This document shows, one piece after another, positions 7,294-12,725 of a stretch of DNA of 23,212 bases. This stretch comes from Chloroflexota bacterium (lineage in GTDB: Bacteria; Chloroflexota; Limnocylindria; Limnocylindrales; CSP1-4), in NCBI GenBank assembly GCA_021812735.1, contig JAKAMV010000043.1, positions 1-23,212 of the forward strand. Direction: 5' to 3'. The position numbers were made by a program, and so were the translations under genes. Each line of letters begins with the position of its first letter. Position 1 is the stretch's first letter. The notes beneath the pieces are model-generated. The model searched no databases. It was not told the DNA's origin and worked only from the letters and a program-made list of their open reading frames with translations.

Positions 7294-7701
7294 ATGCCCG
7301 AGCCGAGCCTCTACGACCGCGTGGGGGGCATGCCGTTCTTCGAGCAGCTCGTCGACCGCTTCTACGGCGGCATCCGCCACGACCCGGTCGTCGGGCCGAT
7401 GTACCAGGCCGACCCGTCCGACCCTGATCTGGCCGGGCCCCGACGACGCCTGACGCTGTTCCTGGTCCAGTACTGGGGCGGGCCGACGACGTATCTCGAG
7501 GAGCGCGGCCACCCGAGGCTCCGGGCGCGCCACTTCCCGTTCCCCATCGACGAGGCCGCCCGCGACCGGTGGCTGGCCCACATGCGCGCGGCGATCGACG
7601 CATCCGGCGCCGGCCGGGCGGAGCGCGAGGAGCTGCACGCCTACATGACGCTGGCGGCCGACGCGATGCGCAACGTCGAGAGGTCGGGCACGGCAGAGTA
7701 G
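7294..7701 (+). CDS. Group II truncated haemoglobin (trHbO-like)
   Basis: The 135-residue protein has the short globin pattern LYDRVGGMPFFEQLVDRFYGGI, then YWGGPTTYLEERGHPRLRARHFPFPI, where His80 is the proximal haem ligand. Tyr24 (B10), Tyr37 (near CD1) and Trp93 (G8) are the distal residues expected for group II. Such proteins bind oxygen or nitric oxide and are linked to NO/peroxide handling or oxygen delivery. It is transcribed away from the thiol-redox operon across a 66-bp gap, so the two may answer to the same oxidative cues; that is inference. The start ATG 7294 follows a -10 element without a ribosome binding site. Confidence 0.93.
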   Translation: MPEPSLYDRVGGMPFFEQLVDRFYGGIRHDPVVGPMYQADPSDPDLAGPRRRLTLFLVQYWGGPTTYLEERGHPRLRARHFPFPIDEAARDRWLAHMRAAIDASGAGRAEREELHAYMTLAADAMRNVERSGTAE

Positions 7702-7799
7702 CGATCGCCCGACGGGCGGGAGGGGCGCGGCCGGGGGGCCCAGGCTCGATGGCTGGCGCCAGCCCCGTCTTCCGGAGGCATGCGGCGCTGCGGGTCGGG

Positions 7800-7805
7800 T
7801 ACGAT
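7800..7805 (+). promoter_or_regulatory. Candidate -10 element of the tRNA-Arg gene
   Basis: TACGAT ends 9 nt before the mature tRNA 5' end, a normal distance for a tRNA transcription start plus a short leader. No convincing -35 element is visible. Confidence 0.4.
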
Positions 7806-7814
7806 CGACGCCAC

Positions 7815-7890
7815 GCCCCCGTAGCTCAGTGGATAGAGCGGCACCGTCCTAAGGTGCGCGTCGGCGGTTCGAGTCCGTCCGGGGGCGCCA
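7815..7890 (+). tRNA. tRNA-Arg (anticodon CCU), CCA encoded
   Basis: The 76-nt sequence folds as a complete cloverleaf. The acceptor GCCCCCG pairs with CGGGGGC, the D stem GCTC with GAGC, the anticodon stem GCACC with GGTGC, and the T stem GGCGG with CCGTC (one G-U). The seven-base anticodon loop GTCCTAA has the anticodon CCT at 7848-7850, reading AGG codons. The discriminator G and CCA (7888-7890) are encoded. A 28-bp imperfect copy of its 3' end lies at 10281-10308. Confidence 0.97.
7862..7889 (+). other. Putative attachment-site half within the tRNA 3' end
   Basis: The T-arm and acceptor part of tRNA-Arg matches 10281-10308 at 24 of 28 positions (mismatches at the 6th, 11th, 19th and 26th bases). 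tRNA 3' ends are common integration sites, and the partner copy bounds a 2.4-kb stretch of toxin-antitoxin and broken genes. No integrase is present, so this would be a decayed element. Confidence 0.4.
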
Positions 7891-7950
7891 GGTTCCTGCC
7901 CAACCCGTGAGCATGTGCGGCTTCTCGCGTCCGTCAAGCCACAGGCTGAA

Positions 7951-8365
7951 TTACGCGAGGTCCTGATCAGACGCGCTTGGCGGCCGCTGGATCGCCGCGT
8001 CGACCTCGGAGAGCAGGGCGCTCAGGGACGTCACCAGCGATGGGACCTCAACCGAGATCGCCTTCCAAACGGCGCTGCGATCCACGATGTCGTAGCCGTG
8101 GATCAGGACGTTGCGGAACCCGATGATCTCGGCGAGGTCCGGGATTCGCGCAGCGGTGGCCGCGTCGTCGCGCCGGAGACGGTTGAGCGCCTCGCCGACG
8201 ACCTCAAACTCGCGATCGACAGCCGAGCGCAGCAGCCGAGCGCAGCAGCCGGTCGTTGCGGTACTCCTCCTCCTCCTCGGTGCGCCCCTCAACGAAGGTC
8301 TGGATCGCCTGCGCCGCGTCGAGTGCGTCGAGCAGGTGGACCCGGGGATCACGCCGCAAAGACAA
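7951..8365 (-). pseudogene. hepT: HepT-like HEPN toxin (DUF86), frame broken by a 13-bp tandem duplication
   Basis: Two reading frames together spell a complete HepT-like HEPN protein of 133 residues, from TTG 8365 (SLRRDPRVHLLDALDAAQ) to the TAA at 7951-7953. The RNase/AMPylation-target motif Rx4HxY is intact in RNVLIHGY (R80, H85, Y87 in the repaired protein). The frame breaks where AGCCGAGCGCAGC (+ strand) occurs twice in perfect tandem, 8221-8233 and 8234-8246. Removing one copy restores a single frame, RLLRSAVDRE. As it stands, the N-terminal frame stops at 8204-8206 after 53 residues, so the product lacks the active motif. It lies just after the tRNA and overlaps a remnant of its probable antitoxin gene. 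Confidence 0.8.
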
Positions 8366-8468
8366 GCCGCCGCTCGGCGTCGATGGCCGCTTCGAGATAG
8401 CGGTTGGTCAGTGCCCGGGCCATGACCTTGTTGGGCTCGGGATGGCGGTGTCCGTGCCAGCCGCGGTG
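8349..8468 (-). pseudogene. Short remnant ORF overlapping hepT, possibly the end of an MntA nucleotidyltransferase antitoxin
   Basis: A frame of 39 codons runs from just after a TAG (8471-8469) to a TGA at 8351-8349, overlapping the hepT start by 17 bases. The peptide contains EPNKVMARALTNRYLEAAID, which could be the C-terminal helix of the MNT-fold antitoxin that normally precedes and overlaps HepT. The catalytic GSx10DxD part is absent, cut off at the vapBC promoter. Too little remains for a firm family call. Confidence 0.4.
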
Positions 8469-8483
8469 CTATCATTGCTATCG
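8467..8483 (+). promoter_or_regulatory. FitA-like operator: direct repeat TGCTATCA / TGCTATCG
   Basis: TGCTATCA (8467-8474) and TGCTATCG (8476-8483) are repeated 9 bp apart directly in front of the antitoxin gene. From memory, TGCTATCA half-sites are what FitA/VapB ribbon-helix-helix proteins bind in the Neisseria fitAB operator, there as an inverted pair. Here they are direct. TATCAT within the first copy could also serve as a -10. Confidence 0.55.
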
Positions 8484-8494
8484 TGGAGGTGGCG

Positions 8495-8728
8495 ATGACG
8501 AGGCAGCTGATCGTGCGCAACGTGGACGACGGGATCGTCCGCGCCCTGAAGCGGCGAGCCGCGAGGCATGGCCGTTCGGCGGAGGCGGAGCACCGCGAGA
8601 TCCTCCGGACAGCCCTGCGCGGCGACCTCGAGCGAGCGTCGTTCAAGCAGGCGCTGGCCTCCATGCCCGACGTCGGCTCCGACGACGACTTCGCCGCTGT
8701 CCGTGACCTTCCGCGGGACGTCGAGTGA
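8495..8728 (+). CDS. FitA/VapB-type ribbon-helix-helix antitoxin
   Basis: The 77-residue protein starts TRQLIVRNVDDGIVRALKRRAARHGRSAEAEHREILR, the FitA-type ribbon-helix-helix DNA-binding domain, followed by a C-terminal tail that should wrap the toxin. The ATG at 8495 is chosen because GGAGG lies at 8485-8489; the in-frame GTG at 8483 is part of the operator and of this site. The stop overlaps the toxin start (GTGA). Antitoxins of this type repress their own operon together with the toxin. Confidence 0.88.
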   Translation: MTRQLIVRNVDDGIVRALKRRAARHGRSAEAEHREILRTALRGDLERASFKQALASMPDVGSDDDFAAVRDLPRDVE

Positions 8729-9135
8729 GCTGGCTGCTGGACACGAACATCGTCTCCGAGCTCCGGAAAGGCGAGCGGGCGAACCCCGGCGTCAGGATGT
8801 GGTTCGCGGAGGCAGCCGAGGAGTCGCTGTTCACGAGCGTCCTCGTCGTCGGTGAGCTGCGCCGCGGGATCGAGTCGATCCGCAGGCGCGACGTGCCGTC
8901 CGCGCTCGCGCTCGAGCAGTGGCTCGCCGGGATCACGGACGGCTTCGCCGACCGGATCCTCCCCGTGGACCGAGCGGTGGCGGAGCAGTGGGGGAGTCTC
9001 AACGTCCCTGATCCCGTCCCCACCGTCGACGGGCTCCTCGCGGCGACCGCGCTGGTGCACCGCCTCACGCTCGTCACGCGGAACACACGTGACGTCGCGC
9101 GCACCGGGGTGCCGCTGCTCGATCCGACGGCCTGA
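8725..9135 (+). CDS. VapC/FitB-type PIN-domain ribonuclease toxin
   Basis: The 136-residue PIN domain keeps the four acidic metal-binding residues: Asp6 (LLDTNIVSEL), Glu44 (VVGELRRGI), Asp102 (TVDGLLAATA) and Asp123 (TRNTRDV). FitB-type toxins cleave RNA, for many VapCs specific tRNAs or rRNA. The pair with the antitoxin looks intact and functional, unlike the HepT gene next to it. The GTG start overlaps the antitoxin stop. Confidence 0.92.
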   Translation: MSWLLDTNIVSELRKGERANPGVRMWFAEAAEESLFTSVLVVGELRRGIESIRRRDVPSALALEQWLAGITDGFADRILPVDRAVAEQWGSLNVPDPVPTVDGLLAATALVHRLTLVTRNTRDVARTGVPLLDPTA

Positions 9136-9138
9136 CCG

Positions 9139-10080
9139 CTATGGGCACGACCCCCCGAGCTGCGCCAAGGCCGCGCCGCACGCGGGCAGGGTGTGGTCGG
9201 TTGCCCGCGCGGCGGCCACCACCTGCTTCACCGCCTCGATCACGAGGCCCGGCTGCGTGTACGGAATCATGTGGGTGGACCACGTCGCGATGGCGCGCCG
9301 TGCGTTGGAAGACGCGGTGGCGGTGTCGGCCCCGAGCTTCTCCCAAGAGGCGCAGGATCTTGCTACCACCCAGGAACAGGCCGAGCGGCTGCACGGTCGA
9401 GGCGTAGACGCTGTCGTCCTGGCCGACGGCCACGTCGTACGGCGCGGTCTTTCCGCCCGGGGCGGGCCAGTTCGACACGACCGTCCCGTCGGGCATGAAG
9501 GTCTCGATCCGGTCGTTTCCCATGTCCGCGACGACGACGTTCCCCTTCGGGTCGATGGCGATCCCGCCCGGGCTGAAGAACTGGCCCTCGTCGGGGCCGG
9601 TCGCTCCCCACCTGTCCTTCTGGGTGAGGTCGGGCGCCAGGCGCACGACGGCGTCAGCGCTGGTGTCGGTGACCCAGACGTCGCCGGAGGCTCGGTCGAC
9701 CGCGATGCCCACAATCGTGTCGGGTTGACCCCACACGACGTCGAACCCGTCCAGCGCGCGAGCACCCTTCCGTCGGGGGCCAGCTTCACGAGGGCCGCCC
9801 CCTTCGAGCCGCCGGGCAGGTAGACGTTCCCGTCGGCGTCGATGGTGAAGAAGGTGTTGGTGGCGTACCCGACACCGAACGGGCGCACGCTGAACCCGGT
9901 CAGCTCGATGGTCGGCGCCTCGGTGGCCGCCGAGGCCGCCGGCGTGGCGACGGGCATCGATGGGGCGCCGGTCAGAGGAGCGTTCGACGGCGCCGGCGAT
10001 GAGGCGGCCGCGCATCCGCCAAGCAGCGCGACAATGGAGACGCCGACCACGAGTCGGCAGGCTGGACCGTGTCCGCCCAT
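9139..10080 (-). pseudogene. NHL/SMP-30-like beta-propeller lipoprotein, frameshifted, with alpha/beta-hydrolase 3' remnant
   Basis: From ATG 10080 the frame encodes a lipoprotein signal (VGVSIVALLGGC, Cys23), a Ser/Ala/Pro linker and propeller blades to VLARW. Near 9751 the reading must change frame; one missing base would give ARWDGFDVVWGQPD. It then continues as NHL-type blades (GIAVDRASGDVWVTDTS, GGIAIDPKGNVVVADMGNDR). Near 9345 it returns to the first frame with a different protein: a segment with THMIPYTQPGLVIEAVKQVV, typical of the last helix and catalytic His of alpha/beta hydrolases. So the 3' end appears to be a fusion at a deletion junction. AAGGGGG (10093-10087) is a good ribosome binding site. 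Homopolymer sequencing error could explain the first break but not the change of family. Confidence 0.7.
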
Positions 10081-10280
10081 GTTCAGCCCCCTTTGGGCGT
10101 GTCCAAGCGGGCCAGTCTCGCCAGTGGCTCGGCGCGGTCTCGGCGGCTGCGACTTGGGCCGTGCGTCAACGCCCCCCGCGTTGAGATTCTCCCCCCGATG
10201 TCGATGACCTTCGGAGCATCTCGGACCGATGCGATGGCAGCGTCGCGTCCCAGGCGAGCGGGTCGGGGCCCCTCGCCCCG

Positions 10281-10308
10281 CGGCGCTTCGGGTCCGTCGG
10301 GGGGCACC
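10281..10308 (+). other. Second copy of the tRNA-Arg 3' end (attachment-site-like)
   Basis: This 28-bp segment matches tRNA positions 7862-7889 at 24 of 28 bases. The remainder of a tRNA is not present upstream of it, so it is not a second tRNA gene. It lies in the 266-bp gap 10081-10346, where I see no gene; the rest of that gap contains only the lipoprotein ribosome binding site. Confidence 0.4.
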
Positions 10309-10346
10309 GGTCGATGGTGGCTGCCCAATGATCGAGTGGCCGATCG

Positions 10347-11486
10347 TCAGCCTGTCGTCGCGGCGTGCGAGCCGAGCACTGCGGCGAACTTCCCGAGCAC
10401 GCGCTCGATCTCGTCGGCCGTCGTCCCGCGGCCGAGACTCAGTCGGATCGCCCCCATTCCGACGCGAGACTCGATGCCCATCGCCCTGAGCACGGGCGAG
10501 AGCTCGACCGAGTCGGCGTGGCAGGCTGACCCCGTCGACGCGGCGACGTCGCCGAGCGCAGCGAGCACGTCAGCGCCCCGGCGGCCGACGAGCGAGACGT
10601 TCAGCGTGTTCGGCAGGCGCGCGGTCGGGTGGCCATTGAGCACGACGCCATCGCCGGCCAGGGAGCGCAGGCCCTCCCACAGTCGGTCGCGCAGTGCGCG
10701 CACCCCCTGCATGGGCTCGAGGTCGGCGGCAAGCGCGCAGGCCTCCCCGAGGGCGGCGTCGAGCAGCGCGCTCTCGGTCCCGGCCCGCCGGCCCGACTCG
10801 TGGCCGGCACCGTGGACGAACGGCTCGAGCCGCGTTCCCCGGCGGATGTAGAGCGCGCCGATGCCCTTGGGCGCGTAGAGCTTGTGGCCGGCGATGGAAA
10901 AGAGGTCGACCCCGAGGTCCTCCACCCTCGTCGGGATCTTGCCCACGCTCTGCGCGGCGTCGGTGTGGAGCATGACCCCCGCCTCTCGGGTGGCCGCCGC
11001 GATCTCGGCGATCGGCTCGACCGTGCCCACCTCGTTGTTCGCGTGCATCACCGAGACGAGGAACGTTCGCGACGTGATGGCCCGGCGGACGTCGTCGGGA
11101 TCGACCCGGGCCGTCCCGTCGACTGGAACCAGCGTCACTCGCGCCCCGAGCCGCTCGAGGAACCGCGCTGGCTCGAGGATCGCGGGGTGCTCGACGGCGG
11201 TCGTCACGAGATGGTCGGTGCCATGGGGCCGCGCGAACCACGCACCGAGGAGCGCCGCGTTGTTGGCCTCGCTGCCGCCGCTGGTGAAGACGACCTCGTC
11301 GGGTGCCGCGCCGAGGAGGGCGGCGACTTGCCCGCGGGCGCGCTCGATGATCGCGAGGGCCTCGCGACCGCCGGGGTGCAGCGCGGACGGGTTGGCGTAC
11401 GGGCCGTCGAGCAGCCGGCGCACGACGTCGGCGACGCGCGGGTCGATCGGCGTGCTCGCGTTGTGGTCGAGGTAGATCTCGCTCAT
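10347..11486 (-). CDS. Cysteine desulfurase (NifS/IscS class)
   Basis: The 379-residue PLP enzyme begins SEIYLDHNASTPIDP. Key residues are His100 (VEHPAI), Asp176 and Gln179 (HTDAAQS), PLP-binding Lys202 (SIAGHKLYAPKG), and the persulfide-forming Cys322 in TGSACHADSVELSP. That motif marks group I (NifS/IscS) rather than SufS. It removes sulfur from cysteine as an enzyme-bound persulfide for Fe-S clusters, tRNA thiolation or other acceptors. The ATG overlaps the stop of the ArsR-rhodanese gene (ATGA), so its expression is tied to that regulator. No scaffold gene (iscU/sufU) is adjacent, which hints at a dedicated sulfur-transfer role with the neighbouring rhodanese and DsrE proteins. Confidence 0.93.
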   Translation of the reverse strand: MSEIYLDHNASTPIDPRVADVVRRLLDGPYANPSALHPGGREALAIIERARGQVAALLGAAPDEVVFTSGGSEANNAALLGAWFARPHGTDHLVTTAVEHPAILEPARFLERLGARVTLVPVDGTARVDPDDVRRAITSRTFLVSVMHANNEVGTVEPIAEIAAATREAGVMLHTDAAQSVGKIPTRVEDLGVDLFSIAGHKLYAPKGIGALYIRRGTRLEPFVHGAGHESGRRAGTESALLDAALGEACALAADLEPMQGVRALRDRLWEGLRSLAGDGVVLNGHPTARLPNTLNVSLVGRRGADVLAALGDVAASTGSACHADSVELSPVLRAMGIESRVGMGAIRLSLGRGTTADEIERVLGKFAAVLGSHAATTG

Positions 11487-12190
11487 GACCTGGACCCTCC
11501 GATCTCGACGGGCAGGCCCGCCAGCCGCCACTCCGGGTAGCCGTCCTCGAGGCGGCGCGCCCGCCGACCGGCCCGCTCGAGCAGCGCGACCGCCTGAGGG
11601 CTCATGGCGCAGTACGGACCGCGGCAGTACGCGACGATCTCCATGTCGGCCGGGAGCTCCGCCAGACGCGCCTCGAGCTCGGGGAGGGGGATGGAGAGGG
11701 CGCCCGCGATGTGCCCGGCCTCGAACTCCTCGCTGGGGCGCAGATCGACGACGACGGCATCCCCGGCCCGGACGCGCTCGACGAGCGCCGCCCGGCTCAG
11801 GGCCTCCTGTGGTGCGCCGAGGAAGCGCACGGCCGCGCGCTCCGCGTCGGCGAGCCGGTTGACCGCCACGGAGCGGAGGGCGTCGAGGAGCGTGTACGCG
11901 TCGTCCCCGGAGAGGCTGTAGCGGATGCGGTTGCCGTCCCGGCGTGCCGTCACGAGGCCGGCACCGCGCAGGACCTGGAGGTGCGCCGACGCCAGCCCGA
12001 CTGAGATCTCGGCCGCCTCCGCGAGCATCTCGACGCTTCGCTCGCCCTGCGCGAGCAGGTCGAGCAGCTCGATCCGGTGGCCGTTCGCGAGCGCCTTGCC
12101 GACCCGCGAGAAGACCTCGTGCAGGGCGTCCTTCGCCTCCCTTGTCCCGACGGCCGCGTCGGCGGATGCCAGCGCTCCCAGCGATTCCAT
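11483..12190 (-). CDS. ArsR-family regulator fused to a rhodanese domain
   Basis: The 235-residue protein has an ArsR-type winged helix (about 22-110; SVEMLAEAAEISVGLASAHLQVLRGAGLV is the helix-turn-helix) and a C-terminal rhodanese domain (about 130-232; VVVDLRPSEEFEAGHIAGALSIPL). The rhodanese catalytic loop is CRGPYC, with Cys189 as expected nucleophile and a second Cys194. The winged-helix part has no cysteine, so metal or persulfide sensing by the DNA-binding domain, as in SqrR/BigR, is unlikely. The two rhodanese cysteines are the only candidates. It is divergent from the dsrE-like gene and overlaps the desulfurase, so it probably controls both directions. The ATG at 12190 follows GAGG about 10 nt upstream. 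Confidence 0.9.
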   Translation of the reverse strand: MESLGALASADAAVGTREAKDALHEVFSRVGKALANGHRIELLDLLAQGERSVEMLAEAAEISVGLASAHLQVLRGAGLVTARRDGNRIRYSLSGDDAYTLLDALRSVAVNRLADAERAAVRFLGAPQEALSRAALVERVRAGDAVVVDLRPSEEFEAGHIAGALSIPLPELEARLAELPADMEIVAYCRGPYCAMSPQAVALLERAGRRARRLEDGYPEWRLAGLPVEIGGSRS

Positions 12191-12225
12191 GCCATTCGAC
12201 CTCTTCGGCGGCTCCTGACTTCAGG

Positions 12226-12254
12226 CATTCTATCGAGCATTGGAATAGTAGAAC
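12226..12254. promoter_or_regulatory. Divergent promoter/operator region of the sulfur module
   Basis: In a GC-rich setting this stretch is AT-rich and contains ATTC-N12-GAAT (12227-12246) plus outer TTCTA/TAGAA arms, the kind of interrupted palindrome ArsR proteins bind. On the minus strand TAGAAT (12232-12227) is a good -10 for the regulator gene. On the plus strand TAGAAC (12249-12254) could serve the dsrE-like gene, whose ribosome binding site is GAAAGG (12272-12277). Confidence 0.45.
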
Positions 12255-12287
12255 AGATGCCACGCACCACCGAAAGGCCCATCGACG

Positions 12288-12638
12288 ATGAAGACGCTGA
12301 TCATCCTCAACGAGCCCGCATACGGCAACGAGCGGTCGTACAACGGGCTGCGCCTCGCGCTCTCGCTGTCGAAGGCCGAGGGCCAGGAGGTGCGCGTGTT
12401 CCTGATGGGCGACGCGGTCACCTGCGCCCGCGCCAGCCAGAAGACGCCCGAGGGCTACTACAACCTCGAGCGGATGCTCAAGGGCCTCGAACCGAAAGGC
12501 GTCCAAGTCGGGTGCTGCGGGACGTGCCTCGACGCCCGCGGCATGACCGGCGACCCGCTCGCCGCGCCCGCCCGCCGCTCGACGCTCGCCGAGCTCACCG
12601 AGTGGACCGTCTGGGCCGACAAGATCGCGGCCTTCTGA
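12288..12638 (+). CDS. DsrE/DsrF-like sulfur carrier protein
   Basis: The 116-residue protein has the DsrE fold start KTLIILNEPAYGNERSYNGLRLAL, then VRVFLMGDAVTCA (Cys46). Near the C-terminus is GCCGTCLDARG (Cys76, Cys77, Cys80); Cys80 aligns with the conserved persulfide-carrying cysteine of the family. Such proteins accept and pass on sulfane sulfur in the cytoplasm. The gene is divergent from the ArsR-rhodanese regulator and 87 bp upstream of a sulfide-dehydrogenase-like flavoprotein, which suggests a sulfide/persulfide-handling operon. Confidence 0.9.
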   Translation: MKTLIILNEPAYGNERSYNGLRLALSLSKAEGQEVRVFLMGDAVTCARASQKTPEGYYNLERMLKGLEPKGVQVGCCGTCLDARGMTGDPLAAPARRSTLAELTEWTVWADKIAAF

Positions 12639-12650
12639 TCGACGAGCTGC

Positions 12651-12706
12651 CCGCGGCAGGGGGCGGCGGCGCATCATGTCGTTGGCGCGGCACCCCCCTG
12701 CCGCGG
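12651..12706 (+). promoter_or_regulatory. 13-bp perfect stem-loop between the dsrE-like and flavoprotein genes
   Basis: CCGCGGCAGGGGG (12651-12663) is the exact complement of 12694-12706, with a 30-nt loop. No T-run follows, so it is not a classical terminator. It ends 19 nt before the next start codon, just upstream of that gene's GGGAG ribosome binding site. It may adjust expression between the two genes by partial termination, mRNA protection or translational control. Confidence 0.6.
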
Positions 12707-12725
12707 TACAGCGGGAGACCTCCAG

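Noticed and set aside
10281..10308. A second complete tRNA gene
   Set aside because: Only the T-arm/acceptor half is matched; no D-arm or anticodon arm lies upstream.
10083..10328. 81-codon minus-strand ORF in the gap before the lipoprotein gene
   Set aside because: No recognisable domain, no ribosome binding site, and composition typical of antisense GC-rich noise; it also spans the tRNA-derived repeat.
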